Shown in pieces: positions 18,540 through 27,812 of a stretch of DNA of 64,000 nucleotides; position 1 is the stretch's first letter, and each line of letters begins with the position of its first letter. The notes under the pieces are model-generated. The model made no database searches. It saw nothing but the letters and a program-made list of their open reading frames with translations, and had not been told where the DNA came from. A program made the translations under genes and the position numbers. The stretch comes from Arcicella rosea (GTDB taxonomy: Bacteria > Bacteroidota > Bacteroidia > Cytophagales > Spirosomataceae): the NCBI RefSeq assembly GCF_014204325.1, contig NZ_JACHKT010000004.1, positions 110,825 to 174,824 on the forward strand, read 5' to 3'.

Positions 18540-18746
18540 AATGGTGGTAACAATACGAATGTTATAACGATGCCTAATAATTATTATTGTTTTGTATAAA
18601 GCTTCTTTCAAAAACCAAGCCTAATAAGTATTTCATGATAAATTATGCTAATCAAGAACCATAAATATCATGAATTTATAAATACTAACAAGCGAATTAA
18701 TACTTTTTTATGCTATTCAATGTAAAAATAACAATATCTAGCACAA

Positions 18747-18780
18747 AAAAAGGACTGATTCTAAAGAACCAGTCCTTTTT
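18747..18780 (-). terminator. Terminator after the Ppx/GppA-like gene
   Basis: 11-bp stem AAAAAGGACTG (18747-18757) with CAGTCCTTTTT (18770-18780), extended by four more pairs past one mismatch. The T-run is on the minus strand. Confidence 0.75.
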
Positions 18781-18799
18781 AGCAATTAAAAAATTATTT

Positions 18800-19807
18800 T
18801 TATGGCAAATCAAGTAAAAACCCAATGGTAAAGTTTGCGTCCCAGTCGAATACAAATTGTTCACAACCTGTTGATTCAGCAATGGCTTTATAGATATTTA
18901 AACCAGCTTTAGATTTAGCGTTGTCTAATTGATAAGCCGAAGGCACATCCAACACGGTATAACGTTCTTTGTCTTTTCTTACTTTCTTCGCTAATTCAAA
19001 AGGTACGCCACCGATGATAAAACAAGTTTTGCGATTGGCTTCTGGAATTTTTTTAGACTTTTCTCCAACTTCTTTGCTTACAGTTTCGTCACTTACGCCA
19101 TTCTGGAAATACTTCGCTCCATACGATTCTACGGAAGTTAATTTTCCATTTTCTTTCCAAGAGATTTTGGTATTTCCCGAACCAATATCCGCTACAAATG
19201 AATTGTCGGCATATTCGGCAGGTTGTACACATTTCAAACCTAAAATTCCTTCTTGTTCTGGCGTTACGGTATTCACAAAGTATTTCAAAGATTTCAATAC
19301 TTTAATGATTTTCTGAGTTCCTTCTGCTTTTACCGCTCCAGAACTTACCACAAAGTGAATATCTTTTCCGCTTACGCCATAATCCAACATTCCACCGATG
19401 TATTTTTTCAAACCAGCTCTGATGTCATCATCACTTGCCATGTTTTCAATCACCAAGCTGTTTCCAAATTCTGCTTTTTCAAGCTTCCAACGTTTGTCAG
19501 CATCAATTCTGATAATAAATGAATTGAAACCACTTGCACCCAGTTCAACTACTCCTTTCAATTTCCCTGCAATTGGGCCTGGAGGAGTATAATCAAAACT
19601 CTTTTTTTCGCCTTCAACAGTAGCCGAAGAACTTTCTTCCGAAGAAGAAGATTCATTAGAATCAGCAGTATTTGTGGCAGAAGCTGTTGTTGTTGGAGCT
19701 AATTTTTGGAGTGCTTCTTGTCCTCCAAATTTTGTAAAGCCATAATAAATTGCTCCTACGATGATTGCGGTAATCAATAATCGTCCCGCTACAGTTAATC
19801 TTTGCAT
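18800..19807 (-). CDS. Membrane-anchored Ppx/GppA-like ASKHA-fold protein
   Basis: 335 residues with one N-terminal membrane helix (about 8-25), a Ser/Thr/Glu-rich linker (about 40-70), then a divergent sugar-kinase/Hsp70/actin fold. The order of motifs matches exopolyphosphatase/guanosine pentaphosphatase: phosphate-1-like VVELGASGFNSFII (about 86-99), a middle segment VVSSGAVKAEGTQKI, a Glu-containing TPEQEGILG, and phosphate-2-like VADIGSGNTKISW (about 200-213). Ppx canonically has DIGSNS and DIGGGST, so both loops are altered and activity is uncertain. The single helix would place the domain in the periplasm or on the inner face. Fold inferred from motifs. Confidence 0.65.
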   Translation of the reverse strand: MQRLTVAGRLLITAIIVGAIYYGFTKFGGQEALQKLAPTTTASATNTADSNESSSSEESSSATVEGEKKSFDYTPPGPIAGKLKGVVELGASGFNSFIIRIDADKRWKLEKAEFGNSLVIENMASDDDIRAGLKKYIGGMLDYGVSGKDIHFVVSSGAVKAEGTQKIIKVLKSLKYFVNTVTPEQEGILGLKCVQPAEYADNSFVADIGSGNTKISWKENGKLTSVESYGAKYFQNGVSDETVSKEVGEKSKKIPEANRKTCFIIGGVPFELAKKVRKDKERYTVLDVPSAYQLDNAKSKAGLNIYKAIAESTGCEQFVFDWDANFTIGFLLDLP

Positions 19808-20208
19808 TGTTTTTGAGGGTTTAGTTGAGTTACATGTGAGCTATGAGTCGTGAGCTTTGAGCTTTTTGCTTCTTATATTTATAATTTAATTCTAAAATCA
19901 AAAAAACTAAAGTCTTATGTTTTGCATCGTGCGTCTTTTCTCTAAAATCCTAAAGTCCTTCAGTCCTAAAGTCTCCAACTCTAAAATCTAAAAAATCCTA
20001 AAGTCATAAAGTCCTACAGTCCTAAAGTCTTCAAGTCTTCAAGTCCCAACAAAGATATTCAAAGCCCCAAGCCTCGCTATTTTTATTTGGTTATGTGGTA
20101 AAAGTAGGCATTCATTTTGTAAAAATTGATGATGAAATTGAAAAGCCTAAAATTGTTGCCGAAGTAAAAACCGAATTCATATCTTTACAAAAATCTCTTT
20201 TCGCTACA
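19808..20208. other. Spacer with degenerate AAGTCCTAAAGTC word repeat
   Basis: Divergent intergenic region. About 19945-20048 consists of many imperfect copies of CCTAAAGTC/TTCAAGTC words, and 19830-19870 contains GAGCTATGAGTCGTGAG-type words. The distal part holds the pbpC promoter candidate. No small gene or RNA recognised. Confidence 0.55.
20180..20187 (+). promoter_or_regulatory. Candidate promoter -7 element of pbpC
   Basis: TATCTTTA resembles TAnnTTTG. A TTG at 20156-20158 lies 21 bp upstream, an acceptable -33 spacing. It supports the ATG at 20209 over the GTG at 20095. Confidence 0.4.
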
Positions 20209-22536
20209 ATGTTCAAGCAAAAACTCATCAAAGCCTTTCAAGGAATCATCAAAAACAAATACTTTAAAGGAATAGCCAGCCTTTTCATCCTTTTTGTTTT
20301 GTTAGATTTGATTTTTCCGTTCAGAATCAACCCCAATTATTCTACACTCATTACCGATTCAGAAGGAAAATTACTGCACGCTTTTTTGAATAAAACCGAC
20401 AAATGGCGAATGGAAACAGAGCTAAACGAAATTACGCCAACACTCGAAAAAGCCATCGTTTTCAAAGAAGACCGCTGGTTTCGTTGGCATTTCGGAGTAA
20501 ATCTCTTTGCCGTGATGCGGGCAGGAGTAAGAAATATTTTTACAGGCAGAAGAACCTCGGGAGCAAGTACGATTACGATGCAAGTAGTCCGTTTGCTGAA
20601 CCCTCAAAAAAGAACTTACTTCAATAAATTCATCGAAATTTTTCGGGCGATACAATTAGAATTTCATTATTCTAAAGACGAAATCTTACAGTTTTATATC
20701 AATCTTGTACCTTATGGCTCGAATATCGAAGGCTTAAAATCAGCTTCTATTTTGTACTTTCAGAAGTCGCCAAATGTATTGAGTTTAGCAGAAGTAACGG
20801 CTTTAACCATTATTCCAAACCGACCGTCAAGCTTGCGTTTGGGCGTAAATAATCCTTATATTTTACAAGAAAGAAATCGTTGGTTACAGAATTTTAAGGA
20901 AGAAAAAGTATTCAATGCACAAGATATTGAAGATGCCATGAACGAACCACTAAATGTAGTTCGTCACGAAGCACCTCATTTAGCACCGCATCTTTCTTTG
21001 CGTTTGAAACAAGAAAACCCTACGAAATCTATCATCAAAACGGCTTTGGTGCGTCATAAACAATTGACGATTGAAAACATTGTGCAGAATTATGTAAGTC
21101 GCTTGTACGCTATGAACATTCATAATGCTGCCGTGATGGTGATAAATAATAAAACGCATCAAGTGGAAGCTTACATCGGTTCGGCAGATTTTAATAATCC
21201 GATTGATGGCGGACAAGTTGATGGCATTCGTGCCATTCGTTCGCCGGGAAGTACGCTGAAACCTTTACTTTACGCAACGGCATTCGACAAAGGAATTACT
21301 ACGCCTAAAACGGCTATCAACGACGTGCCAACTAATTTTGGCGGTTTTGAACCTGAAAATTTCGATAAACTTTTTCATGGAAAAATCACGATAGAGTACG
21401 CTTTGGCGAACTCGCTGAATATTCCTGCGGTAAAGATTTTAAAAGAAATTTCTACGCCTGTTTTGGTGGATAAACTCAAAAAGGCAGATTTCCAGACGGT
21501 CAAAAAGAATTCTTCAAAACTTGGGCTTTCCTTAGTTTTAGGCGGTTGTGGTGTTACTTTAGAAGAATTGACCAATCTTTTTGCGGCTTTTGCCCAAGAA
21601 GGAAATTTCCAGAAAGCTACTTATACTTTAAAAGCAGATACAAAATCACGGATAAAAAACGAAATTATTTCTAAAGAATCCAGTTATTTGATTACCCAAA
21701 TTTTGGCACAAATTACTCGTCCAGATTTACCCAATAATTACGATTATACTTACAGAATGCCCAAAATTGCTTGGAAAACGGGAACTTCATTTGGCAAAAA
21801 AGATGCTTGGAGTATTGGCTACAATGCTCATTATACCATTGGCGTTTGGATTGGGAATTTTTCTGGCGAAGGCGTTCCCGAACTTTCGGGAGCAAATATT
21901 GCTACGCCTTTACTCTTTGACATTTTCAATACTGTCGATTATAATTCTTCTTCTAAATGGTTTAAAGCTCCCGAAAATATCGCTTACCGAAAAGTATGTG
22001 CCGAAAGTGGCGATGTGCCGAATGATTTTTGTACGCACCAGATGGTGGATTATTATATTCCAAGTGTATCTAAAATGACGAAATGCCAACACGCCAAGTA
22101 CATTTATGTAAGTACGGATGAAAAAATAAGTTACTGTTCGCATTGTTTGCCCGAAAGTGGAACAGTGCAGAAACTTTACCCAAATTATGCTCCAGAATTA
22201 TTGAGTTGGTACGAAAGCAAGCATATTCTCTACGAAAAAGTGCCTCCGCATAATCCGAAATGTGAAAGAGTATTCAATACCAACGCTCCGCAAATTGTGT
22301 ATCCTGTGGATGGTTCGGAGTATTTTTTGGATAAAGATGAAAACCAAAAACTGATGCTGAACTGTCAGGTAGATAATGAGGTAAAAACGGTTTATTGGTA
22401 CATCAATGATAAATTATTGCAAAAGGCTTCACCGAATACGGAAGTATTTTTCAGACCAGAAGCTGGCAAAATCAAAATTTCATGTAGCGACGACAAAGGA
22501 CGGAATGCTGATATTTATGTGGAAGTAAAGTGGTAA
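20209..22536 (+). CDS. pbpC: Penicillin-binding protein 1C (bifunctional glycosyltransferase/transpeptidase)
   Basis: Inner-membrane peptidoglycan synthase, 775 aa from the ATG at 20209. It has one N-terminal membrane helix (about residues 18-35). The GT51 glycosyltransferase domain has the catalytic EDRWFRWHFG (about 86-95) and GASTITMQ. The transpeptidase has SPGSTLKP (nucleophile Ser about 347), the SxN motif in NSLNIP and the KTGTS motif (about 522-526). The C-terminal BiPBP_C-like domain (about 690-775) has WYINDKLL and a Cys-rich segment before it (CAESGDVPNDFC), the PBP1C hallmark. A longer frame from a GTG at 20095 adds 38 residues and is less likely. Monocistronic by context. Confidence 0.94.
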   Translation: MFKQKLIKAFQGIIKNKYFKGIASLFILFVLLDLIFPFRINPNYSTLITDSEGKLLHAFLNKTDKWRMETELNEITPTLEKAIVFKEDRWFRWHFGVNLFAVMRAGVRNIFTGRRTSGASTITMQVVRLLNPQKRTYFNKFIEIFRAIQLEFHYSKDEILQFYINLVPYGSNIEGLKSASILYFQKSPNVLSLAEVTALTIIPNRPSSLRLGVNNPYILQERNRWLQNFKEEKVFNAQDIEDAMNEPLNVVRHEAPHLAPHLSLRLKQENPTKSIIKTALVRHKQLTIENIVQNYVSRLYAMNIHNAAVMVINNKTHQVEAYIGSADFNNPIDGGQVDGIRAIRSPGSTLKPLLYATAFDKGITTPKTAINDVPTNFGGFEPENFDKLFHGKITIEYALANSLNIPAVKILKEISTPVLVDKLKKADFQTVKKNSSKLGLSLVLGGCGVTLEELTNLFAAFAQEGNFQKATYTLKADTKSRIKNEIISKESSYLITQILAQITRPDLPNNYDYTYRMPKIAWKTGTSFGKKDAWSIGYNAHYTIGVWIGNFSGEGVPELSGANIATPLLFDIFNTVDYNSSSKWFKAPENIAYRKVCAESGDVPNDFCTHQMVDYYIPSVSKMTKCQHAKYIYVSTDEKISYCSHCLPESGTVQKLYPNYAPELLSWYESKHILYEKVPPHNPKCERVFNTNAPQIVYPVDGSEYFLDKDENQKLMLNCQVDNEVKTVYWYINDKLLQKASPNTEVFFRPEAGKIKISCSDDKGRNADIYVEVKW

Positions 22537-22585
22537 TAAGTTTTTTACAGCAAGTAAGTTTCTAACTTCTTCAGCAAAGAAAAAA

Positions 22586-22604
22586 GCTCAGATTTTACCT
22601 GAGC
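22586..22604 (-). terminator. Terminator after the PorE-like gene
   Basis: 6-bp stem GCTCAG/CTGAGC (22586-22591 with 22599-22604). On the minus strand it is followed by TTTTTTC. Confidence 0.55.
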
Positions 22605-22660
22605 CATTACAAATAATTCATACAAAAGTGGTAATTAACATAGTCTTGAAAGCGTTGAAA

Positions 22661-25111
22661 CTACTTAATCTTTATGATTTTCACCGTTGTTCTGCGGTTT
22701 TGCTGATGTTCAATTTCAGTACAACTTACACCATCGGCACAACTATTCACCAATTCGCTTTCGCCATAACCTTTGGCTAAAATTCTGTTACGACTAATTC
22801 CTTTACTAACGATATAATCAACAGCGGCTTGAGCTCTTTTGGTTGATAAATTCAAATTGACTTGTGCATCGCCACGACTATCAGTATGTGAGCCCAGTTC
22901 TATCACCATTGTGGGTGTTTTTTGAAGCGTAATCGTCAACTTATTTAATTCACGCATGGCATCTTTGCGTAGAGTAGCACTGCCTGAATCGTAATAAATA
23001 TTATTCATCGTGATTAAATCACCTTCTTTAAATAGACTCAAATCCTGTGAAATCACTTTGGTATTTCCCTTTTTTACTTTCTTAATTTTATTAACATTTT
23101 TGCCATAACCGTTTTTTGAAACTTCAATGGTATAATCGCAATCTTCATTCATGTAAAAAGTATAACTACCGTCGGCACCCGTTGTGATTTGCTGAATACT
23201 GTTATCACAAACATTGATGAAAGAAACCAAAACTCCTTCCATTGGTTTTTGGTCTATTTCACTTTTCACAAAACCCGTAAGCATAGATTTATTTTTAAGA
23301 TTAGCAGGATTTGGGCTTTTTTTAGTGGAAGTACTACTTTTAGTCGTTGAAATTTGTAATTCAACAGGTTCTTGTTTGATTAAATTTACTTCTAATGTTG
23401 ATGATTCTGTATCAATTTCACCTTTGGTGGAATAGCCAATTGTTTTAACGATGAAGCCTTCCTTTTCTATTTTGAAAGAATAATCAGTGTCTTGAATCGT
23501 GCAAAAAGTAATGTTACCATTGGCATCTGTCTTTTTTGTTTCTAAATGATTATCAGCTGAAGTAATCACTACGACGGCATTACTGATTACTTTTTTAGTC
23601 TTAGCATCCAATACAGTAATTGTCATTTCTCGACAATCATTTATTGCTTTTTCAACTGAAAAGCGATAAATATCATCATCTTCGCCCAATTTTCGGTTAG
23701 AGCTAAAATAACCAATTTGCCTATTGCCATCGCTTATAATTCCAAAATCGTCAAAAGGTGAATTGAAAGGTTTTCCTAGATTTGAAGCTTTGGAAATACT
23801 TTGTCCAGCATTCATTTCTGCAAAGAAAATATCCAAATCACCTTCGCCACCTTGTCCGTTTGAAGAGAAATATAAATTTCCATTTTCATCTACAAATGGA
23901 AATACTTCAGAGCCTTTTGAATTAATGTTTTTACCAAGATTTTTTGGCACATCCCATTGCCCATTGTTGTAGCTTATCGCCCAAATATCCATTCCGCCAA
24001 AACCGCCCGGTCGGTCAGAAGCAAAGTAAAGTATTTTTTCATTCTTAGACCAAGCAGGATGTGCCGTTGAGTATTCATTATCATTAAAAGGTAATTCTAG
24101 AGCCTCTTTCCAATTATTGTTGATATTTTCAGAGATGTACAATTTTAGTTTACTGATATTGTCTTCGCTGAGTCCTTTTTTATTGCCTATTGAATTATTG
24201 CGAGTAAAAATAATTTTAGAAAAATCATGATTGAAAGTAGCTGGTCCTTCATGAAATTTAGAATTTAGGGCTTTGCTGAAACTTTCAGAATTAGCGGATT
24301 GATTCCTCTGTGTTTCATCTTCTCCACTAAAGTAATTAAGGGTTTTGGTATCGTTAGAAGTCTGTCTTGAATAATAATCGTCGCCCAATGCTTTTGAGTT
24401 TTTGGTAGTACTTTTGCGTTTTCTCTTGTCAGAATTTGGCTCGTCGCTTTGTTGTACTTTCTTTAAATCGTCAAGGTAATACAAATCCAGTAAGCTACCT
24501 TTATCATTTATTAATTTGGTAGAAGATTCTTTCTCCGAACAAAAAACAATACCATCTTTGTAATACATTGGGCTAAATTCGGGACCAGAAGTATTAATAT
24601 CCAGATATTCAATTTTATAATTATTGGTATTACTCACAATAGCAACCGATTTTTGCGAAGTTGGGCTACTAATGTTTTGTGGCATATTTGCCGTTTGATT
24701 TTTAGTACTTTGGATGTTTTCTGATAGAGACAAGTATTCTTGTGCTTCTTGGAATTTTCCATTATTGGCTAAAACCTGAGCAAAATTCACATAAGCTTTG
24801 GCATCGTCGCTAATAAGTTTCGGGAAAGTGCTAAATGCTTGTCTATAAAGGCGTTCAGCGTTTACTTCATCTTTATTTTGTTTATAACTATAAGCGAGTT
24901 TTAGCAAAATAGACAATTTATTTTTAGCAGAAAGCGTAGCATAACCACTTTTTAAAAGCTGATTAAAAGCCTGAATCGCTTTGGGATATTGTTGTAATTC
25001 GTAAAAACGAATAGCATTATCGAGAGGAGTTTCAACATTTTGGGCAGCCAAATAACAATTTGACATAACAATCAAAAAGAAGAGAAGAGCATTTCTTTTG
25101 AGTCTAAGCAT
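22661..25111 (-). CDS. TPR / PD40 / CarboxypepD / OmpA-domain protein (PorE-like)
   Basis: Periplasmic peptidoglycan-linked protein of 816 residues. From the N-terminus: signal peptide ending in YLAAQ; TPR region (about 25-130); WD40-like PD40 propeller segments (about 290-480, e.g. HPAWSKNEKILYFASDRPGG); two carboxypeptidase-regulatory-like domains (about 500-680); and an OmpA C-terminal domain with IYYDSGSATLRKDA, ELGSHTDSRG and QNRRTTVKI. This domain order is that of PorE of the type IX secretion system, which anchors the secretion ring to the cell wall. Many Bacteroidota carry several proteins of this layout, so T9SS membership is inference. The ATG at 25111 is preferred over a TTG 13 codons upstream. 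Confidence 0.85.
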   Translation of the reverse strand: MLRLKRNALLFFLIVMSNCYLAAQNVETPLDNAIRFYELQQYPKAIQAFNQLLKSGYATLSAKNKLSILLKLAYSYKQNKDEVNAERLYRQAFSTFPKLISDDAKAYVNFAQVLANNGKFQEAQEYLSLSENIQSTKNQTANMPQNISSPTSQKSVAIVSNTNNYKIEYLDINTSGPEFSPMYYKDGIVFCSEKESSTKLINDKGSLLDLYYLDDLKKVQQSDEPNSDKRKRKSTTKNSKALGDDYYSRQTSNDTKTLNYFSGEDETQRNQSANSESFSKALNSKFHEGPATFNHDFSKIIFTRNNSIGNKKGLSEDNISKLKLYISENINNNWKEALELPFNDNEYSTAHPAWSKNEKILYFASDRPGGFGGMDIWAISYNNGQWDVPKNLGKNINSKGSEVFPFVDENGNLYFSSNGQGGEGDLDIFFAEMNAGQSISKASNLGKPFNSPFDDFGIISDGNRQIGYFSSNRKLGEDDDIYRFSVEKAINDCREMTITVLDAKTKKVISNAVVVITSADNHLETKKTDANGNITFCTIQDTDYSFKIEKEGFIVKTIGYSTKGEIDTESSTLEVNLIKQEPVELQISTTKSSTSTKKSPNPANLKNKSMLTGFVKSEIDQKPMEGVLVSFINVCDNSIQQITTGADGSYTFYMNEDCDYTIEVSKNGYGKNVNKIKKVKKGNTKVISQDLSLFKEGDLITMNNIYYDSGSATLRKDAMRELNKLTITLQKTPTMVIELGSHTDSRGDAQVNLNLSTKRAQAAVDYIVSKGISRNRILAKGYGESELVNSCADGVSCTEIEHQQNRRTTVKIIKIK

Positions 25112-25402
25112 TTTGTTATTTAAGAATATTCTCGTAAAAATTGATTTCAAATTTCAGTGTGATACCTTATAATTTTTGGACTTTATAAGTTGGTTTAATG
25201 GTAATTTAATGTTAAAAATGCAACATAAATCATGCCAAAAACTGACTGAAAAGTAGAAATATATTACTTAATATTAACATTTGTTAATCATTTAAAATGC
25301 ATATTATTTAATAAAAAAACGGAATATTTTGAATAAAATTCACCTCGAACGAACATTCAAAATATAAAAATTAAAGGTTTTTGCAGTTTATAAATCAAAA
25401 AA

Positions 25403-25975
25403 ATGTTAAAAAGTTTTTATAACGAAAATCTGATTGAAGCAGGTTTAGACGAAGCAGGACGTGGTTGTTTAGCTGGACCAGTTGTTGCCTCAGCGGTGAT
25501 TTTACCAAAATATTACACACATTCTTTATTGAATGATTCAAAGCAATTGAGTAAAAATCAACGAGAAATTCTTAGAAAAGATATTTTACAAGATGCCCTC
25601 GCTTGGGAAATAGCAGAGGTTTCAAACCAAGAAATTGATGAAATTAATATCCTAAAAGCAAGCATGAAAGCCATGCACTTGGCTACGGATAAGTTGAAAG
25701 TTCGCCCAGAACATTTATTAATTGATGGCAATCGTTTTCCGAATTATCCACTAATTCCGCATACTTGTATTGTAAAAGGGGATTCAAAATTTTTATCCAT
25801 TGCGGCGGCTTCCATCCTAGCCAAAACCTATAGAGATGATTTAATGGAAGAACTAGCCTTGGCATTCCCAGAATATGGTTGGGAACATAATGCGGGTTAT
25901 CCAACGCCCAAACACCGAAAAGCCATCAAAGAATTTGGTGTAACGATTCATCATCGTTTAACATTCAGGATGTAA
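25403..25975 (+). CDS. rnhB: Ribonuclease HII
   Basis: Cleaves RNA in RNA-DNA hybrids and initiates removal of single ribonucleotides from DNA. The 190-aa protein has the type-2 RNase H active site: [13 protein letters not shown] near the N-terminus (catalytic Asp-Glu and the ribonucleotide-sensing GRG), LLIDGN (third acid), and [12 protein letters not shown] (fourth acid). Length is at the short end of normal but nothing is missing. It lies 76 bp upstream of the GH3-type gene on the same strand and may be co-transcribed with it. Confidence 0.96.
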   Translation: MLKSFYNENLIEAGLDEAGRGCLAGPVVASAVILPKYYTHSLLNDSKQLSKNQREILRKDILQDALAWEIAEVSNQEIDEINILKASMKAMHLATDKLKVRPEHLLIDGNRFPNYPLIPHTCIVKGDSKFLSIAAASILAKTYRDDLMEELALAFPEYGWEHNAGYPTPKHRKAIKEFGVTIHHRLTFRM

Positions 25976-26051
25976 ATCATCTGAAAATTGTTTTTAACTT
26001 TACCTGCATTCGATTAACGCTTTAAAATTAAATTGTAAAACTTAGTACTTC

Positions 26052-27536
26052 ATGGGCTTTCGTTCAATTCTGGCAAAACCATTTGCTTCTTTCGTAGTAC
26101 AAAACCGCCAAAAGTGGGAAAAACAAGCTGTGGAAACACAGCTAACTTTAATGAAAAGTTTAGTTGCTGATGCTTCACACACACTTTTTGGGAAAGACCA
26201 TCGCTTTTCAGATATTTCAGATTATCAAAGTTTCAAAGAGGCTATTCCTGTACAAGATTATGAAAACCTAAAACCTTATATAGAAAAGGTAGTCGCTGGC
26301 GAAAGTGATATTTTATGGAAAGATAAACCGCTTTATTTTGCGAAAACTTCAGGTACAACCTCTGGTGTAAAGTATATTCCTATTTCAAAAGAATCAATCG
26401 GTTTTCATATCAACGGAGCGAGAGACGCTTTGTTGAGTTATGTTCATGAAACTGGAAATGCTAAGTTTCTGGATAAAAATCTAATCTTTTTGTCGGGTTC
26501 GCCAGAAATGATTAAAAAGAATGGCGTATTCACAGGGAGACTTTCAGGCATTGTGAATCATCATGTGCCAGGTTATTTAAGAAGTAATCAATTGCCAAGT
26601 TATGAAACCAATTGCATTGAAGATTGGGAAACAAAATTGGAGAAAATTATAGATGAAACCATCGACAAACCAATGTCTTTGATTTCTGGAATTCCGCCTT
26701 GGGTACAAATGTACTTCGACCATATTCAGGCTAGGACAGGGAAAAAAATTAAAGATGTTTTTCCTGATTTTTCACTCTTTGTATATGGTGGTGTAAATTT
26801 TGAACCTTACAGCGCTAAACTTTTTGAATCAATTGGCAAGAAAATAGATGCTATCGAGACTTATCCAGCTTCCGAAGGTTTTATTGCTTATCAAGATTCA
26901 CAAGAAGCAGAAGGACTTTTGTTGTTATTGAATTCTGGCGTTTTCTATGAATTTATTCCAGTAGAAGATTATTTCAAAGAAAATCCACGCCGTTTGCACA
27001 TTGGCGAAGTACAATTGGGCGTAAACTATGCCGTAGTGATGAATACCAATGCTGGACTTTGGGGATATTCTATTGGCGATACCGTGAAATTTGTTTCGTT
27101 GAATCCTTACAGAATTATTGTTTCTGGAAGAATCAAGCACTTTATTTCAGCTTTTGGCGAACACGTAATTGGCGAAGAAGTAGAAAAAGCCATGCAATTT
27201 GCCATGCAACGTCACCCAGAAGTTGAATTAGTAGAATTTACGGTTGCTCCACAAGTAACACCACCAGAAGGAGGTTTGCCATACCATGAATGGCTGATTG
27301 AGTTTTCTAAAGAACCGAATAATTTAAACGCTTTCGCCAAAGACATCAATGATAAATTAGCTCAATTGAATGTTTATTACGAAGATTTGATGACAGGAAG
27401 TATTTTACAACCTTTGAAAATAAGAGTATTACCCAAAAATGCTTTTATTGATTACATGAAATCGCAAGGGAAATTAGGAGGACAAAACAAAGTACCAAGA
27501 TTATCAAACGATAGAGCGATTGCGGATAAGATTTAA
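26052..27536 (+). CDS. GH3 auxin-responsive-promoter family protein (acyl-adenylate amido synthetase-like)
   Basis: Member of the GH3 branch of adenylate-forming enzymes; plant relatives conjugate carboxylic acids such as auxin or jasmonate to amino acids. Adenylation motifs are TSGTTSGVKYIPIS (about residues 114-127, phosphate-binding), VYGGVNFEPY, and TYPASEGFIAYQD (about 272-284). The C-terminal subdomain begins around SGRIKHFISAFGEHV. Length 494 aa is typical of the Bacteroidota version. The bacterial substrate is not known from sequence, so no plant-hormone role should be assumed. Confidence 0.88.
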   Translation: MGFRSILAKPFASFVVQNRQKWEKQAVETQLTLMKSLVADASHTLFGKDHRFSDISDYQSFKEAIPVQDYENLKPYIEKVVAGESDILWKDKPLYFAKTSGTTSGVKYIPISKESIGFHINGARDALLSYVHETGNAKFLDKNLIFLSGSPEMIKKNGVFTGRLSGIVNHHVPGYLRSNQLPSYETNCIEDWETKLEKIIDETIDKPMSLISGIPPWVQMYFDHIQARTGKKIKDVFPDFSLFVYGGVNFEPYSAKLFESIGKKIDAIETYPASEGFIAYQDSQEAEGLLLLLNSGVFYEFIPVEDYFKENPRRLHIGEVQLGVNYAVVMNTNAGLWGYSIGDTVKFVSLNPYRIIVSGRIKHFISAFGEHVIGEEVEKAMQFAMQRHPEVELVEFTVAPQVTPPEGGLPYHEWLIEFSKEPNNLNAFAKDINDKLAQLNVYYEDLMTGSILQPLKIRVLPKNAFIDYMKSQGKLGGQNKVPRLSNDRAIADKI

Positions 27537-27584
27537 TTTTTATCTGCAATCGTAGTTTTTAATATACTGGCGTAAGCATTTTCC

Positions 27585-27673
27585 GAAATTCTACTGTTTG
27601 AGCGTTAGCGAGTTTAGAATTTCTTGATTTTCTTTTGTTACTTTTCTTGTATCAAGACAAGAAAAGTAAGGAC
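27585..27673. repeat. Partial, diverged copy of the mobile-element hairpin module
   Basis: Carries two of the three internal hairpins of the 4181/50642/63315 element without the TIRs or the GCGGTCGAAA hairpin. The first has arms GAAATTCT (27585-27592) and AGAATTTC (27616-27623). The second has a 12-bp stem, TTACTTTTCTTG (27638-27649) with CAAGAAAAGTAA (27658-27669). The sequence between them (CTACTGTTTGAGCG, GCGAGTTTAG) matches the full copies. It lies between the GH3-type gene and uxuA. Confidence 0.75.
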
Positions 27674-27812
27674 TTAGAATGAGAATATTTCCTTATTAGG
27701 AAAGAGTCAAATTTAATCTATTGTAAGCTATAGCTATCAATAATGGGTAAAAAAAACACCTCAATAGCTTTAATAGATAAAAATCTATCATTGTAATATT
27801 TAACAGAATAAA

